Made by a program: the position numbers and the translations under genes. Below, in pieces: positions 46,001 to 56,666 of a DNA stretch of 64,000 nucleotides. A model generated the notes under the pieces. The model had not been told where the DNA came from and searched no databases. It was given only the letters and a program-made list of their open reading frames with translations. Each line of letters begins with the position of its first letter. Position 1 is the stretch's first letter. Source of the stretch: JBPESN01 sp051710625 (GTDB lineage: Bacteria > Pseudomonadota > Gammaproteobacteria > Enterobacterales > Enterobacteriaceae). The stretch spans positions 7,583 through 71,582 of the forward strand of contig NZ_JBPESN010000005.1 in assembly GCF_051710625.1 (NCBI RefSeq), read 5' to 3'.

Positions 46001-46396
46001 ATATCAGGAATGATCCCTGATGGGTAAGCCATTGCCAATTTCGGATATTTACTTTTATCAAACATCTGTCCCTGCATCAGGGCATAGCCTGCGGGAATAT
46101 TATCCAACGGCCAGGCGATAGGGGCACCGACAGGCAGGATACTGGCGCTGGTCGCTGCCGCAATACTTGTTGCAATGGCCTTAATTGCCGCCAGTAACTG
46201 CACTGACTAGCTTGCTATCGGGCTTCATGCCCACCTCAGCCAGAATATTTTTATGCTCCGCCTGAGTATCAATCATCGCGCCCTGCATGGCATTCAGCCA
46301 TTTAGCGTGCACTGCCGTCCCCTCAGCACCGGTAGACGGGTCGCCATCATGTAACAGGCCATCGGCAGTGTCGATTGACGAAATAATCTCTTTCAT
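46001..46396 (-). pseudogene. Phage tail fibre/collar protein, truncated by the IS
   Basis: ATG at 46394-46396. KEIISSIDTADGLLHDGDPS, GTAVHAKWLNAMQGAMIDTQ and ILAEVGMKPDSKLVSAV are typical of short tail-fibre N-termini. A frameshift at about 46200 leads into QLLAAIKAIATSIAAATSAS and the collar domain SILPVGAPIAWPLDNIPAGY / ALMQGQMFDKSKYPKLAMAY. The IS begins after SGIIPDI, so the C-terminus is missing. It paralogues the start of the neighbouring fibre gene. Confidence 0.85.
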
Positions 46397-47537
46397 TTAG
46401 GGTGTCTCCCCGTCATTATCCATATTTTGAGTCTGTGCTGGTGATTCTGCCACGTCCAACGCAGTGATACTGCCGTAGGCGACGGCTTTTACATTCTTGA
46501 CAACCGTGCCATCACTCCCGTGGTAATCCCCCGAATTACCTGCTGCCTCAGGCAAGACCTTTTCCAGCGCATCGGCCATCACACCCGCCTGACGATGTTC
46601 GGCAAGGACATACGTGTGTAGCCCGTCAGCGTTTCGACTTTTGCAAAGCCATTTTCTATTTTCGCAATATCGCTTTTTATTCGCCGGTCCGAGTTATTTT
46701 GCCAGTGCCCCTGCATGGCATAAGCGCTACCGTCATCCTTAAAAACAAACCACTTAATGTTACCGCCACCGCGATTAATAATAAGGCGATGTTCATAATA
46801 ACTGCCCACCACATCGGCACCGTAAAATTCCGTGCTCATGGCATTGCCTGGATAAGGGTAATAGCAGCATTCACCTGAACGTGTCTCGTTGCCGCTTTGC
46901 CCCCGGCCATAAAAATGGAGAATATCCGTGAGATGGCCGCCACCGGATAGCGAGACGCCTTTGCCAAAGGTCGCTCCGCCACTGGCGGTCAGTTTTTCAC
47001 CCACTTCAAGGTCTTGTACCCAATGCAAGCGCTGGGTATTCCATTCGTCGGTTTTGACGTTGTTGGCGTACAGCGCCACGTTGCCTTTGCCATTGGCAAT
47101 CAGCCCTGAATCGCTGTCGCCGACATTGACCGAATGGGTGATCTGCAGACTGCCGTTAACCGTGCTACCGGTACGCTTGTTCAGTGCGTTTTGTGCCTAT
47201 TCAACGGTATTTTTTAACCCCAGATTGGCCACGAACGCCGCCTTATCCGGGATATCCGCGCCGTTGTTTTTCCTGAGCAGGCTGCGTTTTTCATTCTCCT
47301 GCCGGGCTTGCGCAATCAGCCCCTTGATGGCCTCGGCCAACTGGTTATATTGCGCCGGGTTGGGCTGCATTCCGGCGGCCGTCAGAATATTTTTCTGCTC
47401 GGTCTGGGTATCGATGACCGCCCCCCTGCATGGCGTCCAGCCACTGGGCGTAGACCACGGCCCCTGACATCGCCGGCCGGGGCGCCGTCATGAAACAGCC
47501 CGTCCTCGCTGTCAATCGGCGCGATAATATCCTTTAT
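46397..47537 (-). pseudogene. Phage tail fibre with peptidase S74 chaperone domain (pseudogene)
   Basis: The expected ATG is ATA at 47535-47537, overlapping the gp48 stop (ATAA where ATGA is usual). KDIIAPIDSEDGLFHDGAPA starts the protein; a shift occurs near 47430 and a TAG follows LGLKNTVE (about 47199). TDILHFYGRGQSGNETRSGE forms the receptor part. The C-terminal intramolecular chaperone (NNSDRRIKSDIAKIENGFAK; shift near 46590; AGVMADALEKVLPEA; VKAVAYGSITALDVAESPAQ) normally cleaves itself off after trimerisation. Ends at 46397. Confidence 0.85.
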
Positions 47538-48121
47538 GGGCGCGTTTTCTCCCTGTAGTTAAACACCACTTGGGTGTGCGCGGGTTTCAGGTCCTTAAAC
47601 AGCCCTTCAATCAGGTTCTGCCCAAAGGTCAGCAGCTTTTCCCCGGCCACCGAGCTACCGGCGCGGAAGCGGTAGACCGGCACCTGTGCGTTATCGATAT
47701 TGACTATCCACAGCCAGATAATCTCCGGCACCCAGATACGCTCGCCGGCCCGGCCAACGCCGGCGCGGAACGGCGCCGGCTCGTCGAGGCTGACGCGGTA
47801 ACCCAACGATTTGGCCAAGCTGATAAAGTATTGCCGGCTCAGGCCACCAGTGGCGTTAATCCTGGCCAGTACTTGCTGGCGACGCTGCTGTAGCGTCATG
47901 CTGCTGTCGGGGGAAATTCCCAACATCCACTTCCAGTCGACCAGCAGCCCGACTGCCAGAAAAAGCGTGATACCGTCAGCCACTTCGCCGGCGTGGATTT
48001 TCAGCTGTGCCAGGCTCTTCCCCTCGGCCTGCAGTTCGACACCGAGTCGCTTACCGGTAAGCGCATAGCTTTTCGGTGGCAGCAGGGCATTGAGCAGCTG
48101 CGCGTAATCGCGGCTGTTCAT
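47534..48121 (-). CDS. Phage baseplate protein gp48-like (DUF2313)
   Basis: Intact 195-residue protein of the Mu gp48/YmfQ (DUF2313) family, a baseplate component next to gp47. SRDYAQLLNALLPPKSYALT, QRRQQVLARINATGGLSRQY and DEPAPFRAGVGRAGERIWVP are family-typical. ATG at 48119-48121 overlaps the gp47 stop (ATGA). The stop is TAA at 47534-47536. One of the few undamaged structural genes of this prophage. Confidence 0.88.
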   Translation of the reverse strand: MNSRDYAQLLNALLPPKSYALTGKRLGVELQAEGKSLAQLKIHAGEVADGITLFLAVGLLVDWKWMLGISPDSSMTLQQRRQQVLARINATGGLSRQYFISLAKSLGYRVSLDEPAPFRAGVGRAGERIWVPEIIWLWIVNIDNAQVPVYRFRAGSSVAGEKLLTFGQNLIEGLFKDLKPAHTQVVFNYREKTRP

Positions 48122-49191
48122 GGCATTTTCTCCACTGTGATGGTGCCTGCGCGTTCCACTGCACGGTCTGCTTGTTCACCACCGGCACCACATTGGCTCT
48201 GGGGGCAAGCAACTGGTAGTCCACCACGCCGACCACCTCGGATATCAGCGCCCCCAGCTGGGTTCTGACCGCCACCTCACCGGGGGCCAGGCGGTTAAAA
48301 TAGTCACTGAGCGCGGTCGTAATCTGTTTGCGCGCGGCCTCCAGCGTCAGATTACTCATGCTAACCTGGACCGTGATACCGGCTTCCACCACCTCGGGGC
48401 CAGTACCAGACAGTCTTTCGCGGTGACCGGGCGCATCTCGTCAAGGTAGCGCTGCACCGCCTTAAGCGTCTCCGGCGACGGCAGGTCGTTATGGGTGACT
48501 ATCACCACATCCACCGTACCGTAGCCCCGGCGCAGCGGGTAGCCATGGGCTTCGGTGACGCCGGGCAGAGACACCGCCCAGCGATGGTAATCGTATTGAT
48601 TGCCGCCCGCCGGCGGACGGCGTATCACTTCCAGCAGGCGTGCCAGCAGGGCGGCGTCGGATTCGGCCTCGCTGCTGCCGACCATGCGGGTGATAGTGGC
48701 GTTGCTGTCAACATTATTGGCTGGGGCCATCAGCAGCGTCCCTGGCGTATTGTCCGCCAGATTGCCCTGGGTACCGTTTTGCGGCGAGCGGACGGGCAAG
48801 GTCAGGCTGCCCGTTGCGTCTATCGTGCCCGGCGCGGTGGTCTGGTAGCGCTGACGGCTGCCGGTGGGACGCAATTGCAGTAGGCCGGTAATGTTTGCGC
48901 CGGGGTTGCCGGTCAGGCGTACTTCGCCGCCGGCCGGGGTAGCTGCTTTCGACGTCAGGTTGCGCGTGCGGCCGTGCATTACCAGATAGTCATGGTCGGC
49001 GGTGTCCAGGAGCATTTGCCGCACTATCCACAGCTGGTGCTGGGTATAGCCCCTGCAGCGCGCTGGCAATGGTGTTCGCGCGTGCCGCGTAATCACCTGT
49101 CGGGACCGGTATCGGCGTCCGGCAACTGGTTGCGGATATCGCGCAAGAGCGTGTCGGCAATCTCGGTATGGGTGGGGGTGCTGTGTGCCAT
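48118..49191 (-). pseudogene. Phage baseplate assembly protein J, gp47-like (pseudogene)
   Basis: Baseplate J (Mu gp47) family, about 355 residues. ATG at 49189-49191 (AHSTPTHTEIADTLLRDIRN) has a shift near 49100. HGRTRNLTSKAATPAGGEVR, TGSLTLPVRSPQNGTQGNLA, VGSSEAESDAALLARLLEVI and DVVIVTHNDLPSPETLKAVQ are intact. Shifts near 48395 (before VEAGITVQVSMSNLTLEAAR) and 48155 (before VERAGTITVEKMP) precede the stop at 48118. Three small indels. Confidence 0.9.
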
Positions 49192-49204
49192 GGGGATATT
49201 CCGT

Positions 49205-49559
49205 TTAAATGACCTTTACCGGGTGAGTAAAGGTTTGCAAATTGCCGTTGGCGGCCACGACGTCGATATGCAGCCGCAGGTCACCTTGTGCCGGATGGCT
49301 GACTCGGATGTCAATGCGGCGAGCGCGGTTATCGGCCAGCAGTGGTTGCAATGCCTGTCCGGCATATTGCTGCTGGGCCAGTCGCCGGTGGTAGCCAAGT
49401 CTTTGGCCCGCGCCAGTTCGTGCACACGTGAACCCCAGCTGCGGGTCAGCCAAATATTGCCCGCGCGGCGTCTCATCAAGCGTAGTAGCCCGCGTTATGC
49501 AAGTCAGTGGTGCGAGTGCTGGTGTAATCACCGGTCTGGCTGTCAATCAGTGCGTCCAT
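49205..49559 (-). pseudogene. Phage baseplate protein gp46-like (pseudogene)
   Basis: Mu gp46 (GPW/gp25-like) family, about 118 residues. ATG at 49557-49559 (MDALIDSQTGDYT). TDLHNAGYY, DETPRGQYLADPQLGF, HELARAKDLATTG and ALQPLLADNRARRIDIRVSH are in three frames, with shifts near 49520, 49435 and 49400. The end ANGNLQTFTHPVKVI is typical. Ends at 49205. Confidence 0.85.
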
Positions 49560-49664
49560 GGCGTCAGGGTAAAATAAGCGACGGGGCGGTAGGAGTGACG
49601 TGGGCGCAGAGGGTAACTGGTACGGTGGTGTGCGTCGCGAGCCGCGACGCTATCTTATCCGTTA

Positions 49665-50200
49665 ACCGGTTTGTTGGACAGCCCAAAAGGTGTCGGAGTG
49701 CCTGTGTTCACTTTGCCGGATGTCGTTAATTTCCACCTCGGCGCTGCGCAGGGTGCCGCCCTGGTGCTCAATATCCCCCGCAAAGCGCCCCACCGCACCG
49801 CCGTCGTTAATCGTCATACCGCCGTGGCCGCTGATAGGCCCCTCGGCGGTCAGTGCCTGTGAGGTTGACAGCATCGGCGTCTCGAAGCCGGCGCGCTCTT
49901 CGGCCTGAACCTAATAGCGTTTGCATTTAACCCGATACTCGTCGCATTCCACCTCGATAATTCTTTTGCGCCGGATAACGATTTTGGCGCCTTCGTCACT
50001 GTAGAGTGCCACCTCGCCGTTTGCCAGCCCTTGCAGCCGGTAGATGCTGTGTTCGGTGGCAATCACGATACTATGGCGGGTACGGCCGCGCCCACCGGCA
50101 ACACCACCGCCATGGTGCCGGCCGGCGGCACCGGGTCAGGCCGTAGTGCTGGAACAGCTCCACGTCCGGCGTACTCTCCCCGGCCAACGCCGGACAGTAC
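49665..50200 (-). pseudogene. Phage baseplate spike protein gp45-like (5'-truncated pseudogene)
   Basis: Mu gp45 (baseplate V) family, which forms the tail-tip spike. The N-terminus is missing; reading begins in GESTPDVELFQHYGL directly after the gpI protease remnant. PAGTMAVVLPVG, a shift near 50065, then IATEHSIYRLQGLANGEVAL and GAKIVIRRKRIIEVECDEYR follow. TAG falls after KCKRY (about 49911). AEGPISGHGGMTINDGGAVG and FAGDIEHQGGTLRS form the spike repeats. Ends near 49665. Confidence 0.82.
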
Positions 50201-51203
50201 GTGCGCCCAGGGGCGACGGGCGCGCCTCGATACCCAGCGGCGCGTTGCCGTCGGTCTGCAGCCCCGACAGCGCGGCAATCGGCTGACGGGTTGGCCAAGT
50301 GCTCACGTAGCGGCGCCATGTCTTTTCACCCAGCCGCCGCGCCCAGTCCTTATCCGCCCCTTTGAGCACGCGGCCATCACTGAGCGCCACCGTCAGCAGG
50401 GCAGTGACTTCGTTGCCGCTCGGTTGACGACCGAGTGCCGCCACTTGCTCACGAAGCTCATTAACCACGCTGACCGGGGCATAGGCAGCCGGATCAGGGG
50501 GCGTGCTGGTCTGCTGTGACAGCGCGGCAATCTGGTTATCCTTCTCGCCAAGCAGCGACAGCAGATTGATGCGGGCGGCCGCCGTCCCTTGTCCGCCCGA
50601 CAGGCGATCAATGAGTTTTTTCAGCTCAACCGTCACCTCCTCAGGCGTGGCCGACAGCGGCAGATTCAGTATCCAGCGCAGTTGTTCTAACAGTTCATCC
50701 ACGTTATTTTCTCCCGTGAGTTGTTGTGACGTGGCCGACAGCAGCGCCGCCACACCGTCAAGCGCCGGCAAGTTGGTCAGCGCGGCATTCACCAGGCAGG
50801 TCACATTGCCCAGCCTGTCGTACTGAAACAGCGGGGAGACAAAGCGGTACTCCCTGGCGGCAATCAGGGTGCGGGCACGCTCGGTCCATTCGACATCCAC
50901 CGCAAACAGTCCCAGGCCCTCGACCCATTCCAGCTGCGAATACCAGCCGGCGGCTGGCGCGGGCTGGTCGTTCTCCCGGGCATGGATAGCCTGGTGCTCA
51001 TAGTCAAAGCAGTACGACGTCTGGCGCGCCTGTGCAGCGTCAATCAGCCTCCGGGCCTGCGGTTCCTCCAGCCGCCAGTGCGCCACGTCGGTGGGGCGTG
51101 TATCCTGCGAGCGAAAGGTGCCGGCCGGAAACAGCTGGACACGGGTGTCGGCGCTTCTCCAGCGCCACGGTCAGTGCGGCAAGGCGGACGGTGTTTTTCA
51201 CAC
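50201..51203 (-). pseudogene. Phage prohead protease/scaffold gpI-like (gp32, pseudogene)
   Basis: Mu gpI family. GTG at 51201-51203 (KNTVRLAALTVALEK) with a shift near 51150, then VQLFPAGTFRSQDTRPTDVA. A 300-codon block is intact: SYCFDYEHQAIHARENDQPA (protease region), AGWYSQLEWVEGLGLFAVDV, FVSPLFQYDRLGNVTCLVNA and the coiled scaffold ELLEQLRWILNLPLSATPEE. The C-terminus ALSGLQTDGNAPLGIEA runs at about 50200 into gp45-like sequence in another frame, marking a large deletion. Confidence 0.85.
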
Positions 51204-51372
51204 GGTGGCGCTCCCAGAAAGTCTATTCATGGGAAACAGCCTAACCTGGGCGTCGGGTATCTCGTCGTGACGAGGGTGTAGGGGGTAAAAGTGGGGCAAG
51301 GAAAAGGACACAAACGGACTGCCATCAGACTACACCGCTGACGTGGGCGGCGATACCCCGTTTAAAACCCAT

Positions 51373-51960
51373 TTAAATCGCTCCAGAATCGCTTAACGCG
51401 GCTTCACCCGCACCATCCCCGCCTGCCTGACTATCAAAAAACGCGCCACGGCCTTTACAGAGTGTTACTCGTCCAGCGCGCGCTGGAAGGTAATCATTGA
51501 CGGTGTGCACCAGGGCCTGATAGTCTTGGCCGGTCAGACTGAGAAAAAGCCGCGCCGGTATCGTTGAGCCGGGATGATTGACGCCTTCTACCACCCGGCC
51601 GTTAAAGGCCGGCGCCCTTTTATAGCGGGGGCGAATGATATGGGGCAGGGTGGTGCGCCCTGCTGGTGAATGCGCGCATTCATTACATTGGTCCCCACCA
51701 CGGCCTGCTCGTTATCGGCCTCGCTGTCAATGGAGGCGGCCAGCCGCCCTGATTGCTGCAGGATTTTGCCGGCGCGGTCAATGGGCAGCTAGCGCGAGCG
51801 GCCTTTCTGCTCGAAATTCTCCATCACCGCGTCATACAAATCTCCACTGAAGGTGTGCATCAACGGCTGGCGGTGGGTCAGGGACCGCGCCAGCCGCTCA
51901 ATGGCTTGACGCAAGATATCGGTAACAGTGATCGTGACGTCAATCGTGGTGTATACTCAT
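51373..51960 (-). pseudogene. Phage virion morphogenesis protein gpG-like (gp31, pseudogene)
   Basis: Mu gpG/P2 gpS family tail-completion protein. ATG at 51958-51960 followed by a 4-base insertion that shifts the frame. TTIDVTITVTDILRQAIERL, HRQPLMHTFSGDLYDAVMEN, a TAG at a Trp-like position (about 51791), then LPIDRAGKILQQSGRLAASI and VVGTNVMNARIHQQG follow. Another shift near 51650 precedes NHPGSTIPARLFLSLTGQDY. The 3' limit is approximate. Confidence 0.82.
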
Positions 51961-51996
51961 GGCAGGGTGGTTGTTTCCAATGGGTAACGGTTGCTG

Positions 51997-53008
51997 TCAC
52001 GCTGCCAGCATAATCCGGTTCGAGTCCGGTACCACGCCTTTGCAGAACAGCGCGTCCACCACGGTAGGCCGCAATGCGCCGACAGGGCGAACGGTGCCGA
52101 GTGCCTGCTGCCGGGCCATCACCTGACTGACCCAGTCACCGGTATCGCGGTTGCGGGCATGAAGCAACGCCGGGTGGTCCAGCGTTTCCTCTACCGCTTG
52201 CGCCGCCAGCCGGGTATCGGCAGGGGCGGCGCGTTTGAGCGGCGGCTCGCCGAGATGGCTGAGGTAGCCTTTGCCGGGGTTTAGATGAAAGCCTGCATCC
52301 GGGGTAAATACGTGGCCGCTTTTGGGGTCTTTCAATCCTGTCACCGGCCGTGTCTTACCGTTCACGCCTTGCGGCTGGTCAACCGTGACGCGATAGTCGT
52401 CGGTGGACTCCAGTCCGATGGGGTGACGTGCAAGCTGGTCGGCCGTCAGCGCCCGTGTCCGGCTGCGGCAGTTGTAACCGTTAGGGGGAAACAAGGTGTC
52501 CCAGCCCGCATCGTCATAACGGAACACCCAGCCATGCAGCGCGGCATGGCTGGGGCGGGTGGGGCTGTCCATCACCGCCACATACTGCCAGTAGGGGCGC
52601 TGGCTGACGTTCTCGCGCAGCCGCTGATGGCGCCCGGCCATATAGGCAGGTTGGGTATTGGTGCGAAAAATGGTCTCCAGTCGGTAAGGCAACAGCTTTT
52701 TCCCCTCCAGATCGCCGTCTGCTGAGGCTTTTAGCCCTTTGCCCAGCCAGCCCTTGCGCTGAAGTAGCGGTAAGACCTCATCCTGGAACTGTGTCAGCGT
52801 CTTGCCGTGGCGCAAGCTGTCCGCCAGCGTGGTTTTCATGTCAGTTAACACATCCAGCTTAAGAATACCCGCCACCGTAAAAGGCACGGGCGTGCGCCTC
52901 GTCGGCCACGTCCTGCCAGCGAAAACCGAAGGCGTAGCCCTTTGATTCAAAATACGCCACCGCCTTTTCCGGCGTCAGGGTCATGGCATAGCCCAGGTCA
53001 ACGGTCAT
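51997..53008 (-). pseudogene. Phage head morphogenesis protein gpF-like (gp30, single frameshift)
   Basis: SPP1 gp7/Mu gp30 family minor head protein. ATG at 53006-53008 (TVDLGYAMTLTPEKAVAYFE; SKGYAFGFRWQDVADEAHAR). One extra T in AHARAF (about 52890) shifts the frame before TVAGILKLDVLTDMKTTLAD. The remaining 300 codons are intact (RLETIFRTNTQPAYMAGRHQ; YVAVMDSPTRPSHAALHGWV; FPPNGYNCRSRTRALTADQL), ending at 51997. The sole lesion is in a T run. Confidence 0.9.
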
Positions 53009-53012
53009 TGAG

Positions 53013-54578
53013 TCACCCCCAGATGTCCGCGACAAAAATGGCCCTGGTTATCAGCTGCCGCAAGGTCTGGTCGTCAAGCTAGGGCCAGGCTTCCGCCAGC
53101 ATGGGAGGTCACCGCCTCTAGCGTCTGCCCCTGCTGCAGGGCGGTGACCAGCGGGGTCAGCCGCGTCTGCATGGTCTGGTTGACCGGCGTTGCCAGTCCG
53201 CCGGGGGCGTCTTCCAGTGCCTGTGCGATGGCGGTAGGCGTGTACGCAACGCTCAGCGCCGCCATGCCCGGCCAGCACTTCGGCATCAGGCTGGCCCCGG
53301 TAAAGGTCGGCAGGTTATCCGGCGGTGCAGCAGGGGCTCGCCGTCCCGGACGGCGGGAATGCCGCTTTCCGCCAGCGCCCAGGCCACCGGCACGGCGCTG
53401 CGCACCAGGAGATCCAGGGTCTCGGCGGTCTCCTTCATATCGCGTGGCTGGCGGGTATCAAACTCAAAGCGGCACATGCGGCGCGGGGTGATATCGCTAT
53501 AGCCGTTAAGCTTGAGCAACGGGTAAAGCAGGTCGCGGGTCAGCGTACCGGCCTGCTTGCACCGCATCACTGGCGGTCAGCTCATGGCGCACCTCGTTAT
53601 GCACGTTGCCCAGGGCATTGGTGCTGGTCTTGCCGTCCGCCTGGGTGGTCAGGGTGCCGCCCAGAATGACCTTGGACTGGGTGCTTTCGCACCACTGCAT
53701 CATAATACTGGAACGGGTCGACCTGCCCTTGTGCAGCGGACTCAAAGCGTATAACGGTGCGCTCGTGGATAATGCCGCCAGCGTTATGCCCAGGTCGCGC
53801 AGCGCCCACAGCAGCATGTTTTTCTCTTCCTCGCTGGCCCCGTCGGAATAGGTGCCCACCCGCGTTGGCAGGCCGTAGATTTCCAGAAACTTTGCCAGGT
53901 CACGGGCGGCAATATTCTTGAACAGGTAGGTCCATACCAGTACCCGGAACAGACCGCTTTCCGCCACCCAGCCGCTTTTGGCCTGGTGACGATGCAGCAG
54001 CCAGCCGAAGGGATTAAGCTTAGCGCCGTCGAGGCTGCCGTCAATCAGGCGGATGGCGGGCGTTACGGTTATAAGTCGCGGTCTGGAACCAGCGTTGCGG
54101 GTGCTTGTAGAAGGCGCAGGGCAGCCAAATGTTTTCCGCCTGTTTCCAGCCGATTTCCACGGCGGCAAAGCCGTGACCAATGGTGTCCAGCAAGTCAAAC
54201 AGCAGCGTTTCAAACTCCGGCAGGTCTGAAAACCATTCCGCCGCGGCGTCCGCCATGGCTTTTTCCTGTGCGCCCGGGATGACGCGGCGGCACAATGCGC
54301 CAGATGAGCGGCATCACCGAACGACGGCGCTTGCTCATCTCGGCAAACAGGTGGCGGTGGCCATCGCGCTCCTACACATCAAAAAACAGGTCAGCCTGGC
54401 GCACCAGATGCCCCTGTTCGGCCTCGCTCAGGATGTCATACGCCCGGCGGATATCGATGCCCAACGAGGGGTGCTCGGTCAGTTGTTGATAACGCAGGTG
54501 GCGGTCATCGGCAGTCTGTGGCTGCGTCAGGGTGCGGCGGCGCAACAACCGGCCGTAAATATCGGTGAGCATGCCCAT
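53013..54578 (-). pseudogene. Phage portal protein gp29-like (DUF935, pseudogene)
   Basis: Mu gp29 portal family, about 520 codons. ATG at 54576-54578 overlaps the terminase stop by one base. GMLTDIYGRLLRRRTLTQPQ and HPSLGIDIRRAYDILSEAEQ are followed by TGA near 54373. EWFSDLPEFETLLFDLLDTI, AAVEIGWKQ, RLIDGSLDGAKLNPFGWLLH, VWTYLFKNIAARDLAKFLEI and YGLPTRVGTYSDGASEEEKN are typical. Shifts occur near 54290, 54055, 53770, 53565, 53300 and 53100. Ends at 53013. Confidence 0.9.
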
Positions 54579-56226
54579 TACCAGCCTCCACGGGAAAAGC
54601 CCAGCCGTCCGGGGTGACGGTCACCGGACAATGAGCGGTATTCGGTTTTCGCGGGCCGTGGGTCACGGCCAGCGTCCAGAGCATGTGCAGCGCATCCGGG
54701 CCGTCGTCATGGTCGGCGCGGGGAAAGTGGCGCAGCTGCTGTATCAGGGTGGTATGACTGGCGTGCAGCCGGATAAGCCCGTTTTCCATATGGGGCTGCA
54801 GGGTCTCGATACGCAACAGCTTGTCGGCATGAGGGATAATGGCCCGCGCCTGCACCGGGTGACCCAGCGCGGTGCCGCGCGTTTAATCAGCTCGGTGCGC
54901 AGGAACTCCTGGAACTGCACCGCCTCAATACCCCAGACCAGGCAGTGGTATTCCTTTTGCAGGGCGATGATGTTGCTAATAATGGCGTCCGGCCGCCGCT
55001 TGCGTATCTGCGCTTCCACCACATCCAGCACGCCGCTGGTGCGATTAAAACCGCCGACCAGCAGCGCTGACGGGTCACGGCTGGCCCCAACCTTGCCGAG
55101 GCTGGGGTCGCAGGCCCCGTAGAAGACCCACTTGTTAAGCCGGTTGATCCAGAAATGCAGGCAGTGGGCAAACAGCGCATCCTCACCGCTGACCGGGTCA
55201 TTTTGGTACTCGGCGTCAAAGGTGGCGTAACCGTCCCTCCCGGGCGCGGATATGCATCAGGTTCAGCAGCGGGCGGGCGGACCAGGAGACTTCCGCGCCT
55301 TCCTCTATCTCGGTACGCTGTGACGTATAAAAATCCTGCGCCGCGGCCTCTCCCTGGTTACGCAATACCTGCTCCCAGGTCTCCCACAGCGACAGGTTCA
55401 CCGGCCACTGGCGCAGGGCCTTAAACCGTGCCTGCCGCCACAATGGGTTATTCAGGGTGCGTGATAACACCGAGTCGTAATGCAGGATGGTGCCGATATA
55501 CACCATATCGAGTTTTGCGCCCGCGCCGCCCAGCGGCAGCACGGTTTTTCTCAGCCAGCTTTCCAGCTTGTCGCGCTGGTCCGGGTTGCGCACCTGCTCG
55601 TCGTTCTCAATATCGTCTAGTATCACCAGGTCAGGGCGGTACGGCCCGTGGCGCAAGCTGCGCAGTTTTTTGCCGCTGCCGGCCACCTGCACCTTGATAT
55701 CATTGCGCGTCAGAATAGTGCCCATCTGCCAGACGCGACCGACACCGCAGACTTCGAGGAAGTCGGCCCGCAAACCGGGGGTTAAATTCCAGCTCGGCCT
55801 TGATGGTTTCGAGCATCGGGTACGCCTTGGTCGATGGAGTTCATCACCATCAGGGCATAGTGCTTGATGCCACGTACCAGACACCACAGCACAAACAGCT
55901 GTCTGACCAGCGTTGACTTGGCCTCTCCGCGCGGCGCGGCGATGGCGTCCTGCTCGCCTTTCGGGCTAGCGACTATCTTGTGGCAGGCGCTGAAACAGAC
56001 AGCCATGCAGTTCACTGGGGTCGGCATGACGGATATAGTGCGGGAAATAGGTCTGCACAAAATAGCGATAGCCGTTCACCGGATCAGCCACCTGTAAACG
56101 CCGCGCCGCCATGGTTTCAGACCCGGTATCAAAACCCAGGCATTCGGCCTCAATGGTGCGGCGCAGACTGGAGGCCAGCGTAGCCAGCGAGTGCTGGAAT
56201 TCACGGATGGAAAATTTCGCCGCCAT
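54578..56226 (-). pseudogene. Phage terminase large subunit gp28-like (pseudogene)
   Basis: Mu gp28-type TerL, 550 codons as expected. ATG at 56224-56226 (AAKFSIREFQHSLATLASSL). RYFVQTYFPHYIRHADPSEL meets a shift near 55985. The ATPase has Walker A APRGEAKSTLVRQLFVLWCL and Walker B PDLVILDDIENDEQVRN. The nuclease part has FYGACDPSLGKVGAS and LQKEYHCLVWGIEAVQFQEF. Shifts occur near 55800, 55225 and 54870 and near the 3' end. Ends at 54578. Non-functional. Confidence 0.9.
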
Positions 56227-56256
56227 ATCTCGCTTTAAATCCCCTGTAACCGCGGT

Positions 56257-56469
56257 TTACACGCCATGATAACGCTCAGCCAGTACCGCATTGATGCGCG
56301 ACACCAGGGTCTCTGGCACCGTGTCAACGCTGCCGGCGACACTCGCCAAACATAAAAAGTGCGCACCGCCGCCCAGACCGACAGACACATTCTCGCCGGC
56401 GACCCTGACCACGCTGACCTCGGCCGGGTCGAGGTACACGCCCGGCAACAGCTTGACCAGCTGCTTCAT
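56257..56469 (-). CDS. Small phage protein, unidentified (70 residues)
   Basis: Open frame MKQLVKLLPGVYLDPAEVSV, ending NAVLAERYHGV. ATG overlaps the upstream small gene's stop by 4 bases (ATGA), indicating translational coupling. Located between the gp27-like gene and the terminase. No family recognised; beta-rich small protein by appearance. No lesion. Confidence 0.65.
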   Translation of the reverse strand: MKQLVKLLPGVYLDPAEVSVVRVAGENVSVGLGGGAHFLCLASVAGSVDTVPETLVSRINAVLAERYHGV

Positions 56470-56666
56470 GCCAGCGCCGCCTCTATCTGGTTTTTGATGC
56501 GGGTTGACGCCTGAAAGGGTGTTTCGCCATAGGCGACATCCACGTCATGCACCGCAACGTCGCGCAGCTTGACAAACACCTCGCCGCCGTCGCTGACCCA
56601 AACCTTGGTGATTTCCCCGGCGATAACGGCCACATCATCCCGGATTTCAACGAATTGATTAGCCAT
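56466..56666 (-). CDS. Small phage protein, unidentified (66 residues)
   Basis: Open frame MANQFVEIRDDVAVIAGEIT, ending STRIKNQIEAALA. ATG at 56664-56666 lies just inside the 3' end of the gp27-like gene, and its stop overlaps the next gene, so it is in the terminase operon. No family recognised; resembles small gene products between gp27 and gp28 in Mu-like phages by position only. Confidence 0.65.
   Translation of the reverse strand: MANQFVEIRDDVAVIAGEITKVWVSDGGEVFVKLRDVAVHDVDVAYGETPFQASTRIKNQIEAALA

Noticed and set aside
51961..52725. Plus-strand frames opposite the gpF- and gpG-like phage genes
   Set aside because: Minus-strand reading matches Mu head proteins in order; plus frames have no family or start signals.
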